This document shows, piece after piece, positions 1-40,147 of a stretch of 64,000 nt of DNA; the first letter of the stretch is position 1, and every line of letters begins with the position of its first letter. The translations under genes were made by a program, and so were the position numbers. The notes below the pieces were generated by a model. It was not told the origin of the DNA. It saw only the letters and a list, made by a program, of their open reading frames with translations, and did no database searches. Origin of the DNA: Sapria himalayana (lineage: Eukaryota > Streptophyta > Magnoliopsida > Malpighiales > Rafflesiaceae); NCBI GenBank assembly GCA_029783825.1, contig JAREIK010003088.1:1542084-1606083 (forward strand). The letters run 5' to 3'.

Positions 1-82
1 AAAAAAATACAGTTTTGATCCAAAAATTTGTTGGTTCATGCATGTCGAGTTGTTCTTGATGATTGGTATATCATTGTTGCAG

Positions 83-332
83 ATATCGTGAATGGGGTTG
101 GCTGATATTTCAAGCATTCGAGAAGCACGCCAAGGTTAGTTCAGGGGGATACAGCTGTTTAGACGACGTCACTGTTCTTCCTCCGACGAGGAGAGACAAG
201 ATGGAGACCTTCTTCCTCGGCGAGACGCTCAAGTATCTCTACCTGCTGTTTGGGGATCCCTCCGTTTTGCCTTTGGATAAGTTTGTTTTCAATACAGAAG
301 CGCATCCTTTTCCGATTATTAATAGCATGTGA
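83..332 (+). CDS. Class I alpha-1,2-mannosidase (GH47), C-terminal exon only
   Basis: This is the last coding exon of a glycosyl hydrolase 47 enzyme of the plant MNS (ER/Golgi mannosidase I) type, which trims mannose from N-glycans. The exon follows a TTGCAG acceptor at 77-82. Its first base completes a codon and the frame reads YREWGW, then [32 protein letters not shown] and [11 protein letters not shown] before TGA at 330-332. [13 protein letters not shown] and FNTEAHP are the most conserved C-terminal motifs of GH47; the Thr in FNTEAHP belongs to the calcium-binding region. The stop is close to where the family normally ends, so the 3' end looks intact. The rest of the gene lies left of the window. 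Whether it is MNS1/2 (Golgi) or MNS3 (ER) type cannot be decided from this exon. Confidence 0.93.
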
Positions 333-1208
333 AAAGCATGTGGAATTTGGAAAGCATGTGAAAAGCATGCGAGTTTTTATACACAAATTATAGTTTGGAA
401 TAAAACTTTTTTTTTTAAAAAATTTGTAGCCCAATTTGTACAATAATGAAAATTATTTTTTATTATCTTTATAAATATAAGATGTAATACTTATAGTCTA
501 GATTAATATTTAAAATATTTATATTATCATTATAATTAATTTGAAAATTTAATATAAGTTTTATTTTTATAAAATATAAAAAATATTTTAAGAAAAATTA
601 ATTTTGTTAGTCTTTAGATGCATAAGTTTCATATCATAATTTGAAATTTTTAATTATTTAATTATTATTATTATTTTTTATAATTTTTATTATTATAAGT
701 GATATGATTCATTTAACTTGAGTTTGATATTATCAAATTAGTTTGAGTTCCGGTTAAAGATTTGTGGGGTTGGGTTCCCGCTTGGGTTGGAAATTTTGAA
801 TCCGATCACCATTCGGGTGGGTTCTGGTTGGTCCCCAACCCAACCCAAATTGCCCAATTTGCAGCCCTAACTGATTGGATGATTGGAATAAAATAATTAA
901 TTATTTTAGATATTTTGTTTATTTAATTTCTTAGAAATTTCAGATTAAAAGATTTCTTATTATTCTTGTTGATGAAACTTTTGATTTTTATTAAAGATTA
1001 GATATATTATGAATAGTGAATGTAACTGGAAAATATTTATGAAAAATGACTTAATACTTTTAATATTAAAAAAAAAAAACTAACATGACAAATATTTATA
1101 TTTTGGTTGACTTAAACAAAACTAAAAAATATATATCATTATCTATTTTACATAAGAATTAAAAATATAAAAAATCAACAAATAAAAATATGATTTTTGA
1201 AAATACAG

Positions 1209-1244
<36 letters not shown>

Positions 1245-1799
1245 TTTTCATTTAATATATATATATATATATATATATGATATTTTTTGAGTTCTCATTT
1301 ATGAGTGTCCCAAACCATAAATAATTTTTATTTAGAAATATTTTTTTCTAAATATTATAAGTTTGTTATTTTTTTAAATAATTTTCAAATTAAATTTGTA
1401 TGCATAATTTTTATTTTATTTTTTTAACTTATATGATATAAGATTTGAGATATAATATATATATATTATTTTTTGAGTTTCCATTTATGAGTGTCCTAAA
1501 CCATAAATAATTTTTATTTAGATATATTTTTTTCTAAATATTAAAAGTTTGCTATTTTTTTAAATAATTTTCAAATTAAATTTGTATGCATAATTTTTAT
1601 TTTATTTTATATATATATATGATATAAGTTTGAGATATATATATATATATATATATAGAGTATATATGTTATAATTTTTATTTTGATATTTTTTTTCTAA
1701 ATATTAAAAGTTTGCTTTTTTTTTTTTATAATTTTCAAATTAAATTTGTATGCATAATTTTTATTTTATTTTTTTAATATATAAGATATAAGATTTGAG

Positions 1800-1844
<45 letters not shown>

Positions 1845-2733
1845 AAAGTAACCCTAATTATATGCTCTATTAAACTATGGTAGAGCGTTCATGATTATTT
1901 AAAAAGAATGTTAGAACCCTAATTTCTGTTTTGAGTTCGAACCTTAATTCTAATCTGAATCGTAAATATCCATCGTGAACATGTTTGATTTGTTTAGAGC
2001 TAAATTGAGAGAGAAAAAAAAAACATGTTTTTATTAACATTTATTGGGTAAAACCAAACCTAAATATCAAAATAGAAAATACATTTTGATCTTCACCAAA
2101 ATGTATTCATATATGTTTGGCAAAACCTAAATATGATACATAAGTAGAAAACTTGCCGGGCAAACCCTAAAAAAACCTCATCTTTTATAATCTGATCTTT
2201 TAAATTGTCGGTATCAAACATGAAAATATAAATTTAAAGTTAATAATATTGAATCATAAATAATAAATATTGTGATCTTGACCAATCAAGTCCGATCTTG
2301 TATACTGCGATATATTTATATACACACACACATATATATTTATATATAAAGTTGTGTTGATGACAGTTGTCTGACGTGTATCTTTAAGCTCCGCATTTCT
2401 GCATTTTTTTTCCCAAATCGCAGCAAATAAATTTTCGCCTCAAGTCAAAAGGAAGCTAATGGAAAAGTTGTTCTGCCACTGATCTGGGCAATTTACCAAA
2501 ATCACGAAGACTGTTCTGGGCCTGATGAAAGATCATGTTATCCGCTAGAACAGATCAATCACAGAGCCCATGCACTTTTTTTTCAGGCAGCCATTGATGC
2601 GCGCAGATAAGTTCTGGTGATTGCTGCTGAACCAAGCATTTGCATCTGTAAATTCGTGCTTGCTGGAGGAAGGCGAGCCTCCGTGTTCAAGTTTCCTGTT
2701 ACCGCGGAGTAGCAGCGAAGAAAATAAAAAAAA
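333..2733. other. AT-rich intergenic region upstream of the ABCC gene
   Basis: This stretch has no supported gene. It holds short AAGCATGTG-type repeats just after the mannosidase stop (about 325-370). A diverged repeat near 730-870 ends in GCAGCCCTA, typical of degenerate hAT-type MITEs. TA/GT microsatellites lie near 1208-1280, 1618-1660 and 1803-1840, with a tandem repeat between them described separately. A TATATATAA string at about 2341-2349 could be a TATA box for the ABCC gene, roughly 385 bp before its ATG, but TATA-like strings are everywhere here so this is weak. Confidence 0.5.
1275..1835. repeat. About 185-bp AT-rich tandem repeat, three copies
   Basis: Three units start near 1278, 1465 and 1668. 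They share a GAGTTYCATTTATGAGTGTCC-type segment (present in the first two) and the segment TTTGTATGCATAATTTTTAT (present in all three). Each ends in a TA microsatellite. The third unit lacks its first part. The unit does not resemble a gene. Confidence 0.8.
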
Positions 2734-30859
<28,126 letters not shown>

Positions 30860-31002
30860 TCCAAGGAACAAGACGATGATGTATAGCTCAGCGATCATCT
30901 AAAACTGTTGATTGAAACAATTTTCTAAAGTTTTGCAACTTAAAACTGTCGAATTGCGTTTTGCGTCATCGAATTTTCATCTTCCTGTTTATACAAACGC
31001 AA
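30860..31002. other. 143-bp interval between convergent stop codons
   Basis: The ABCC stop (30857-30859) and the DUF632-gene stop (31003-31005) face each other across 143 bp. Both 3' untranslated regions must share this interval or run into the other gene. Downstream of the ABCC stop I see AACAATTTTC and no AATAAA; on the minus strand ATTAATTAATTGCG-type AT-rich sequence follows the stop. Confidence 0.75.
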
Positions 31003-34000
31003 TTAATTAACTGTAGCACGGGAGATGATGTCGAAGGCACGAGAAGACGCGTGAGAGAAGTTTTGTAATGACAGGAAAACGCTCGGGAGTGCTTTTTCCA
31101 GGTGGCCAAGCGTCAATTCCCGCGACGCGGCGATCATGTCTTGATGCTTCGTCTTCTCGGATTCGACCTGTAACTGCAACATGCTGATTTTGACACGCTC
31201 GGGTAACATCGGATTATTGGGGCTTACGACCTGCTTCTGCAGCATGCCGACTCTGACATGCCTGAGCCTCGGCAGCATCGGATTCTTAGGGTTCATGTGG
31301 GATTCGGGATCTCCTGCAACCCAGCTCTGGCCATGCTTCCTCTCCATTTCTGCTAACGATTCCATGTACTTCTGCAACCTCTTCTCCATCTTCTCTAGTT
31401 TTTTGTGCTGTTCTTTTTCCTCTCCTTGCTGCATCTTTATTAACTGGATAGATGATAATAGCCCTTTAATCGAATCTGCTGCCTCCTAAAGACCAGATTT
31501 ATCAATGGTTTAAGGTTTCAGCAACAATTTTACGATTTATGATCCAAACTGTAAATTTTTAGTAGTGTGTGTGTGTGTGTGTGTTTATGTGTGTGTGTGT
31601 GTGTGTGTTTATGCATGTGTTTGTGTGTGTTTATGCATGTGTTTGTGTGTGTTTATACATGTGTGTGCATGTGTTTGTGTGTGTTTGTGTTTATACATGT
31701 GTGTGCATGCGTTTGTGTGTGTGCATGTGTGTTTGTGTTTGTGTTTATACATGCGTGCGTGTGTTTATATATGCGTGCGTGTGTTTATCTATGCATGTGT
31801 GTGTATACATATGCACGCGTGTGTGTGTATGTGTGTGTGTAGTATTAATATATAATGTAGTAAAAGTATAATAATAAACTAAACATATTTTAGGGTTTAA
31901 GATTTAACTATACTAATATTATTAGTACTAATAAATATAGTGGTGAGAATTTTGAGATAAACTAACTATATTTTAAGGTTTAAAGTTTAAGATTTAGTAA
32001 TGAAAATATTATTATTGCTAATAAATAATAATAAATAATTTGAATATATTTGGATTTTTTTTTTTCTCTCAATAATTCAAAATTATTGAGAAACACCAAA
32101 ATTATTCAAAATTATTAGTGCACGAGGCTCGTACTTTTACATGCGCTCAGAGGTTAATATTTTTACAGATTTACCCCTATGAATCAAAGAAACTACATCT
32201 AATGTGCCTCGAACCCAATACATATTACATCCAATATATGACTTCCAATATTACATCCAACACAAAAATATTACAAATGATCAGTTATCATAATATTATT
32301 ATTGACCAAATATATTTAATTTTGAACTTCTTATGAGATCTTTGTTTTTTGTATTTTGTAATTACACAAATAAAAATAACAAAAAAGTATATTATCATAA
32401 TTCAATAAAATAATTAAGCTGTTTAACCCATGGGCCATGACCCATGGGCCAATCCTGATTTCCCTAGCCATTGGAGCATGCCACCGGGCCCGACACGAGA
32501 CGTGCCATGGGGGGGCATGGTCCATGTGTTGTGTCCGGCCCACCCAGCCCGTTTAACACCTCTATACATGACAATGTGGAACATTATACTGAGTGTAATA
32601 AGATCTCACAATTTGACTTAATAAAAGAAATGAAGCGCGGGTGAATCCAACTCATAATAATAATACCATCATACCTTGTCCGATAAGCTGCCAGAAATAA
32701 GCAGCCATTCATCGCACAGCCTATGAATCACTGAAGAACAAGAATAAGAAGAAGAAGAGCTGGTTTGAAGATCTGTGATAGAATTTGTGGACTGGATCCA
32801 CCTGCCGAGGGTCCGTACGTACTCGTGCTGTGTTCTTAAAAGCTTGCAGAAGCTGGTGTGCCAAGAGATGAGCTCGGTTTCAAGTTGAGCTGTTGCGCGA
32901 TGATGATGATCCGTCGTGAAGTCTGCGGTTTGAACATCAGCACGATGATTCAGCTGCTCAGAAATGGAGTGCTGAACCCGATGGCATTCGGAGATTATCA
33001 TCCACATGTTCTTCAGGCTGCGATAACGACCATGATGAGATAAATTTTGGCATGAATTCATAATGGTGTCAACCGGGCAGGACCGGCCTAGCCCGAGGCA
33101 CGGCATGATTCAGACGTGCCTGGGCCGACCCTGCATGAAAATTTCCCTTGCCCGGGCTCATGCCAAGGCCAACCAGACCTCGTGCCGTGCCGAAATCATT
33201 TTTTTTTTTAAATTAGGGTTGCGAGGGCGCCGAAACCCTAATTTTTTTTAATTTAGGGTTCGGCCCGACCGCGCCGTATCGGCGAATCGTGCAGCGGGCC
33301 CGTTCCGGGGTGAACCCACACAAAACCGTGCTGGGCCAGGCACGGTTACCATTCCGTGCCGGGCCTGGCCCGGCACGTAAGCACGAAAGCATGTCGGGCC
33401 TGAAAGCACCTCTATGAATTCGAACCATTTCAATCACCTACTTCCCCAAAGAAAAACAAGATTTCAAGAAAAATAAGTACAAAACTAAGATCTGAGGAGA
33501 GATTTTACCCAGAAATCAACGCGATGAGCTGCGGCTTCAGTTCGGAATTAACGAGACCCAAGATCAACGTGCAACTGCCGCTTATTGCGCACTGTAGACG
33601 TCTGAGTTGAGCCTCCAGATCCTCCACGCCAGAACTAATTTTTTCAGTCCTAGCCAAATCGCAATCTTCTTCTCTGAGTCTGAGTAGTAAAGTAGACTTC
33701 TTCTCATGCTCCAACTTAATCGCTCGTTCTTCCTGCAATAAACAATTTAGTGACTAAAAACACATTGCAACAGCTATCATAGCCTAGCATTGCACGACGA
33801 ATTAAAATTTATATGATAAATACAATAAATTTTATTTATATTGATAATTTATTTTAAGAATAAAGATCATAGCCAGTACACAGACTTTGCGATCGATCTG
33901 ATAGAGATTACTACTATCTTGACAATCTTACCCTTAAAAATTTTAAAAAATTACCCCAAATAAATCTCGAGCCCGAGACCAACCGACTATAACAATTAGA

Positions 34001-37000
34001 TAGAAATATTTGTCATCACGCTGATGGGGTGTTTGATACAGCATTTAATTTATTCTAACCATTGAAAATGAAAATATTCAATAATTTTAAATTTTTAGTG
34101 AGTTTTATAAAAAAATTTTGGAAGGTAAAAATTAAAAATTATAAGTGAAAAAATATTTAAAATATTAAGTAGATAATGACCTACTTAATGCTGAAATTTA
34201 AAAATATTTAGCAAATTTTTTTAAAAAAATTATAATTTTATCTTTTTTTTTTCTTTTCATATTTTATTTTCTCATCCACGCTACAGTTCATTTTATGAAT
34301 ATGTCTTCTCCTCCTCCTTTCTCCCCCACCACGAACTCTAACCAAAATCTTCTTTCATTATTAATTTAAGAAAAGAAATATCAAATTAACTAGTTGTTTA
34401 TTAATTTTTATTTTTATATTAAAAATTTAGATAGTTTTAGAGAATTTATATTTTATAAATTATTTTTTAAATCTTTTTATTTTTTTTTTAGATTTAGGAT
34501 TTATTTATAGATATATTTTTAGTAATTTTATTTTTTATAATAATTAATAATTATAGAAAAAAAATATATAATATAATGATTTTTATAAATTAGTAATTTT
34601 ATTTTTATAATAATTAATTTTTAGTAATTTTATTTTTTATAATAATTAGTAATTTTATTTTTATAAATTATTTTTATATTTGATAAAATATAATATAATG
34701 ATAATAAGAATAAATATGTAAATTAAATCATTTTCAACATTCAGTATTTACAGTTATCAGATAATATATTTATTTTCAGTATTTAATTAAAAAAAATATA
34801 TTAAATATTTTTTTAATACAAATCACCACTTATAAAATTCAGTACTTAATTTTTTTAGTTTCATCAAACGAACCCTAAAACATGACTTTTGTTGATATTA
34901 TATTTTGATGAATTATTTTGGACCTCACAACTACGCCTTGGTAATTTGAATTTGAGTCAAGTGTGGCTTAGCATGAATTATTGTGGACAAAAATACCCAT
35001 CTTTTAACTAAGCCTGGGATGACCCAACCCAGTACATATTAGAGAAGGCAAGATTGATCACAATGGGTCTTCGATATGGTGGTCAAAATGGGTCTTCAAT
35101 GTAGGGGTGGACTGGGGGCATCCCCAAAGGCTAAACATAAAGCCACTAGAGGAGAGGCTATGGCTACGCACCCAAACTGACAAATGGTGGGTCTAAATCA
35201 TGCTCTCTTTTGTTACCCTACTATCTCTAATATTATTTGATCAAATAGCCCATACTACCCCTACTTATAATTTATATCAACATACTTACGGTCAAGTTCA
35301 ATTATCATATGAAAAGTATTAGGTTTCATGAAATATACTCTAGACCAAGTAACTAAACTGAGAAATCTCAAAAAAAAATTATCATAATATACATTATCAT
35401 AAAATTATAGTAATACTTTTGATATTATTGAAATAAATTAATTAAATTTTAGATTTCCTAGTGATATTATCATCACACAAATCTAACTCATCATAAACCG
35501 AATCTCTCGTACTAACAAAAACAAACAAATTAGTTTCATAATTCTAAACCATGTGTTTAAAAACAATGGAATCATGTACATCGTCATGTAGATGCATATG
35601 ATGCATGATAGCAACTGTAACTCTTATAATAGAGGTGTCAATCGGGCCGGCCCAGCCCAGCACGAGGCATGGCACGGTTCAGCCGTGCCAGGGCGTGCCC
35701 GGCATGGAAAAATTCCGTGCACGGGCCCGTGTCGTGCCCGGGTTAGGCACGAGCCGTGTCGTGCCTGGCCCGTGCCGTGCCGCGCCTTACCCGGCACGGT
35801 TCGGCCCGTGGCACGGCACACCAGCACGGGTTTGTCCCGTGAACCCGACCCCACGATGGCCCCTTCCGCAAAAAAGACCGTGGGTCGGGTCTGACCCACG
35901 TGGCCGGGCCCAGCTATTTTAAACCATGCCGGGCCAAGCACGGCACGGTACAGTAACCGTGTCGGGCCAGACACGGCACGCTCGTGCTCAAAAAATTGGG
36001 GGACAAGTATCTTCATTAAAAGTATTATAATTCTCAGGGAGTACCAAAAGCCTTGATAGTCTGATTGGCGAAATGTAGAATGCACATCTCTGTGAGGTTG
36101 CGAGTTCGATCCCCATAAGATACCTAGTACCACTGGGATCGGAAACCATACCTCCGAAGGGGCGGGTGATTAGCTTTTGGGTCCAATTGGGTCCATAGGC
36201 CCCACCTGGCAAAAAATAAAAATAAAAATAAAAAATTTCAAATTCAAGACTCGACGGGCACATTCTCTTTAATTTTTTGGAATAAGATTATCAAGATATT
36301 AACTTCCACAAAATTTTGCAGTGAAATAGGAAACCAAACCTCTAGGGTACAAGTGAGTGGCTCCAGGACCGAACTGGGTCCGGGAGTCCAGCATGGTGAA
36401 AAAAATAAATAAAAAGACTCAAGTTCGAGACTCATCAAACATGATCTCTTCAATTTTTAGGGATAAGATTGTCGAGATAGTAACCACTACCAGATCTAGC
36501 ACTGAGCAAGAGCCTTGTGCATTGGGCGTGATCTTTTTACGTGTTTAAAATGCATTCTTATATTGGGTTGTACATATATAGGCATGTGAGCGATCAAACT
36601 TCTCAAGCTATTTCTACTGCCTTTGTTTTCACATTCTTAGAGCATCTCCAACCCACTCATTATTTTTCACATTTAACTATTTTAGCTAGCCAAACACAAA
36701 ATTTCTCTCCAACCCACTCATTATTTTTCACATTTAACTATTTTAGCTAGCCAAACACAATTTCTCTCCAACCCACTCTATTTTTTAGTTTACTCAAATG
36801 GCTCAACAAATGTGGAGAGCCAATTTGAGCTCTCTAAATGTTCTCTCTCCCTCTTTTCTCTCTATCTCTCTCTATATACATGTATGACTATAAAAAAAAA
36901 AACAAAAATTAAGCATAAAATAGAAAATGTAGTTGAAGTGTTCTAAAAAATTGATTGTTAAAATAGTAAATTTAATATTTAAATATATTTTGAATTGCTA

Positions 37001-38905
37001 TTTTATTAAGTGTGGTTGAAGATGCTCTTACCACTTATCTACCATTTAATTTCTCAAAAGGAAGAAACTCAAGTTGTACATGCTTTGAGATCGACTCCTC
37101 TCTTCTTACCTTCAGTTCCTTGTAAAGTTTCTGCTCTGCAGCATATAGTTTCTCTAGTGATATGCAATGAGCACCAGCACTGCAGGGGGCACTTGGACCA
37201 CATGCTTTCCTGTCATCTTTGTCGAGCTGTAGGTGCTTTGAGGACCAGTTCCCTGTCAACGCACTAAAGACCTTTGCAGAATTGCTCACGTCTCCTTTTA
37301 GAAAGTTACCACAACTAGCAGTTTTAAACTAACATCCCATAAAATCTAAAAAAAAAAAAAAAAAATTTACTCTTTACAGATTTGATGGCTAGTGATGATG
37401 AAAATATACACTACCTTCCTAAGTGAGTAATAATGTAGCAGTTACATAATGTGTTTGTCATGTAATTTGGCTTCAAGAATGTTCTCAAATCTAATAACCC
37501 TAAAAATCTCATTATTAGTTATGACAATATCGTGATCGCTCATATAAAGATGGCTAGAGATATAATAATCACCCATGATATGATTACTAGCTCATGAATC
37601 AATGACCCAAGAGTTTAAAGAAATTATTATGACATAGACTAAGAGCAATGAGGGGTAGAGCTCTCTGCTCTCTCTTTTTCTCCTTTCATGTCATCTCTCC
37701 CTCTCTCTGAAACTTTTTGGGAAGCCTCCATTGATTTCTTCCAAGCTAAGAAAGATGGTAACACATTGTGATACGACCCTAATCTAGAGAGTAAGAGTCA
37801 TTCACTAAAATATAAAACTTAAGTAACATGTGATTGTATTCAAATGAAGGATCGCAATAAGTTGCTCCCTCTGTCTAGTGGCAACTAACAAATTCATCAA
37901 GACTAGAAAAATCCCTAAAAACTAATTAACAAACTAAGTGACCATCTATAGTGATAGGTGTGCTAAGATCATACTCAAACTCATCAACTAAAAAATAGTA
38001 TTCTAATCCTGAGACATCATCTATTTGTAAACTAAAATTATCAAATTCCAACTTGATTCATATGTAATGGAGGTGACAAATATCATTAAGATTCATCACA
38101 TGTTCATAGAAGTTGCTATCAGGAATTGGAGAGGGGAGAGATTGCTGTGTATATAATGCATAATTTTACCTTGTCTGCAACTCTTCCTTGAAGGAGCATC
38201 CCCATTGGCAATGTCCATGAGAACTGCTATTTCATTTGCGGAAGCTGATGCTGTCAGGAAGTAGTCATCCAATTCCTGGACAATCCCTTCCAGTGCTTTC
38301 TTGCTTCCCGATACCACCAGGCTAGGGTTTACAATATTTCCAGCACAACAGCTCGTCGTGGACGAGATATCATCGAATCCAGTAGGTTTAAATACCTTCC
38401 TCTCGTGTTTTGATGGAGAAATTACATTTCCGTCGGATTCCTCTTGGCGGCCTTCTCCAGGCCAGCTTTCAGCTTCCATGGAACTTTCTTCCTCGACCGC
38501 AGACGACTTGTAGGAATCCCCAGGGCTACGAGAACTTCTGAATCCCTGTGGAGATGGAGAAGAACAATCGTCGTCGACCTTTGCGCCTTCCGAAATCCAC
38601 GGTTCATTATCATTCGAAGCAGGGCTGAAAGGCGGAGGCGGCGGAGGGGGCGGGGGGAGTGGAGGTGGGGACGGCCGTGAGGAATGTGGCGATGCAGGCA
38701 CGGCCAGGGGATTTTCCAATTGTAAGGAATCCGATTCCGTAAACTGCCGGAGCGTGACGCCGACATTTTTCAATGCTCTGAGATAACACATATGCGCATC
38801 AGCAAACTCTCCTCTACGCCTCACCAACTGTTTCAACAGCATCTTTCTATCTCTGCTCATGGCCATCCTCTCTTCCCTATGGATCCTAGACGCAGCGGAT
38901 CCCAT
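31003..38905 (-). CDS. DUF630/DUF632 protein, NRG2-like, complete, 5 exons
   Basis: Plant-specific DUF630-DUF632 protein; characterised relatives include NRG2 (nitrate signalling) and rice REL2 (leaf rolling). Minus-strand exons: 38905-38170, 37294-37110, 33732-33509, 33017-32675, 31485-31003. All introns are GT-AG and phases agree, giving 1971 nt and 656 residues. DUF630 fills residues 1-60 (ALKNVGVTLRQFTESDSLQLE). A proline run occupies 78-92, then an acidic/serine-rich linker. DUF632 starts near 203 (LEGIVQELDDYFLTASASANEIAVLM) and continues through LEKLYAAEQKLYKELK, LKNMWMIISECHRVQ, QLETELISWHTSF and a coiled-coil-like KLEKMEKRLQKYMESLAEMERKH to the end. The N-terminus is MGSAAS: Gly2 for myristoylation is kept but the usual Cys3 is Ser. 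At 656 residues it is at the short end of the family. Introns 1, 2 and 4 are long; introns 2 and 3 hold MITEs and intron 4 a GT microsatellite. Confidence 0.93.
31563..31846. repeat. GT/GTGTTTAT microsatellite in DUF632-gene intron 4
   Basis: About 280 bp of TG repeats are interrupted by TTTATGCATGTGTT and TTTATACATG units. All plus-strand frames stay open as Cys/Val-rich simple sequence with no protein features. Confidence 0.92.
32417..32564. mobile_element. Short GC-rich MITE fragment in DUF632-gene intron 4
   Basis: The sequence runs from TTTAACCCATGGGCC to CCGTTTAACACCTCTA. The right end matches the family 1 TIR with one mismatch. The interior is deleted and the left end is diverged. Confidence 0.55.
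33061..33414. mobile_element. GC-rich hAT-like MITE (family 1), copy H
   Basis: 354 bp from TAATGGTGTCAACCGGG to AAAGCACCTCTA. The flanks TGAATTCA and TGAATTCG match at 7 of 8 positions. The interior differs from copies A-F: it has AATTTAGGGTTCGG and GAAACCCTAATTT words like copy J, suggesting a subfamily. It sits 44 bp before the acceptor of exon 4 of the DUF632 gene. Confidence 0.85.
33865..34022 (-). mobile_element. SINE-like copy in DUF632-gene intron 2
   Basis: On the plus strand it reads CATAGCCAGTACACAGACTTTG, GATAGAGATTACTACTATCTTG, CAATCTTACCCTTAAAAATT, CTCGAGCCCGAGACCAACCG and ATTTGTCATCACGCTGATG. This is the reverse complement of the family order. Confidence 0.55.
34025..34880. 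mobile_element. AT-rich MITE-like element with GTTTGAT ends
   Basis: It begins GGGGTGTTTGATACAGCATT and ends TTTCATCAAACGAACCCTAA, an imperfect inverted pair typical of long AT-rich plant MITEs. Inside are GATAATGACCTACTTAATGC and an AT-rich interior with TAGTAATTTTATTTTTATAA repeats (about 34560-34660). I could not fix the target duplication, so the superfamily is open. Confidence 0.5.
35630..35997. mobile_element. GC-rich hAT-like MITE (family 1), copy I, right end lost
   Basis: It starts TAGAGGTGTCAATCGGGCC and has a CCCTTCCGCAAAAAAG core, but the sequence leaves the family at CTCGTGCTCAAAAAATTGGGG with no GACACCTCTA. It was probably truncated by deletion or by later insertions at its right side. 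It lies in DUF632-gene intron 2. Confidence 0.75.
36050..36540 (+). mobile_element. tRNA-like SINE next to and inside older SINE-like pieces
   Basis: One unit (about 36055-36232) has GATTGGCGAAATGTAGAATGC, a classic B box GTTGCGAGTTCGATCCCC, GATCGGAAACCATACCTCC and a 3' end CACCTGGCAAAAAATAAAAA. A second, 5'-truncated relative (about 36328-36412: GGAAACCAAACCTCTAGGG to GCATGGTGAAAAAAATAAAT) follows. Pieces of the other SINE-like family flank them (36240-36325, 36415-36535). The A-rich 3' ends support retroposition. Confidence 0.65.
36640..37027. mobile_element. Tourist-like (PIF/Harbinger) MITE with TTA duplication
   Basis: 388 bp from GAGCATCTCCAACCCACT to GTGTGGTTGAAGATGCTC, flanked by TTA on both sides (36637-36639, 37028-37030). 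A segment of about 58 bp (CCAACCCACTCATTATTTTT ...) is tandemly duplicated at the left. It lies in DUF632-gene intron 2, 82 bp after exon 2. Confidence 0.85.
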
Positions 38906-39821
38906 CTCCGCTTCAGATCAACAACATGATGCTCTGTACTGAATTCCAAAAAAAAAACCTATATCTGCAATTACTAACACATCGGAATCTTGCATCCGTC
39001 ATAACAGGCATGCAATCCATGAAACACCACCCGTAAACCATCAATCGCTCGTATGTCTGTGATCTACGGGCTCGAGTGCGCTACAAAAACAGCATGAGTC
39101 ACTTGAGCAAATTAGGCATCTTCGCAACAAGAATCAAACTCCAATTGAAAGGCTATCGTGCCATTTGAGTCGCATCGGCCTCTCGGCATGCGGCAAGAGA
39201 ACAGTAGGGTGAGGGGAAGGTGGTACTGATGAGGGTGGACAAGGAAGGAAATGTGCGCGCCCCTGCTTGCCCTGATTTATAATTTATTTATATTTTGGTT
39301 CATTTTTTACAAATATTAAAAATATCAGTTATATATTTTTAAATAAAATATTTAAAAATTTACACAATTATAAATAAATTAAAAATAATGACGCTCAAAT
39401 CTCCACAATTGTGGAGATTAAAATTTTATATAATTTAAAAATTTATAATTGCGTAAATTAAAAATTTACCCAATTATAAGATATTTAAAAACATCTTATG
39501 CCACACTCTCTCTTGCCCATTGCCCTAATCCTCGCACCTCGCCCCTCGCCCCTCGCTTCTCTTTCCTTATCTATATTCAATAGCTCCATCGTGTAGCTCT
39601 TAAAGCTCCACGATGGAGCTTGTCTAGCTCCCGTGAGCTTGACGTCGAGATCCTTCATGGATCTCTATGTTCGAGCTCCTCAAGCTCGATCGTAGAGCTT
39701 CACAATCCAATGAGCTTAATCGTGTAGCTCGATGAAGCTCTACGAAGGAGCTCACTGGAGCTCATAGCGTAGAGAGGGGCAGGGGGAGAGGGATGAGGGC
39801 AGACGAATGAGGGGCGAGGCC

Positions 39822-40056
39822 GAGGGGCGAGGCCGATGGGCGAGTCCGAGGCCGATGGGCGAGTCCGAGGCCGATGGGCGAGTCCGAGGCCGAGGGGGGA
39901 GTCCGAGGCCGAGGGGCGAATCCAAGGCCACGGGGGGAGTCCGAGGCCGAGAGGGGATTCCGAGGCCGAGGGGCGAGTTCGAGGCCGAGGGGGGATTCCG
40001 AGGTCGAGGCGCGAGTCCGAGGCCGAGGGGCGAGTCCGAGGCCGAGGGGATTTATT
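39822..40056. repeat. 19-bp GC-rich minisatellite (GAGGCCGAGGGGCGAGTCC)
   Basis: About 12 units of the 19-bp repeat with variants in the GGGGCGA part lie in tandem. Because 19 is not a multiple of three the unit cycles through frames, giving open but meaningless Arg/Gly/Glu-rich translations. Confidence 0.92.
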
Positions 40057-40147
40057 TATATGATTGTGATCTTTTTTAAAAATATTAAAAGTTTAATTTA
40101 TAATTTTTAAAAATTTATGAGGAGTATCCCAGGACATAATACCCCAA

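Noticed and set aside
31565..31871. Three overlapping Cys/Val-rich frames
   Set aside because: Pure GT-microsatellite translation in an intron of the DUF632 gene.
36055..36232. tRNA gene candidate because of the GTTCGATCCCC box
   Set aside because: No cloverleaf with acceptor stem or anticodon arm can be drawn, and the 3' tail is A-rich; a SINE body explains it better.
39807..40110. Arg/Gly/Glu-rich frames in the 19-bp minisatellite
   Set aside because: The three frames read the same repeat; no signal, domain or splice context.
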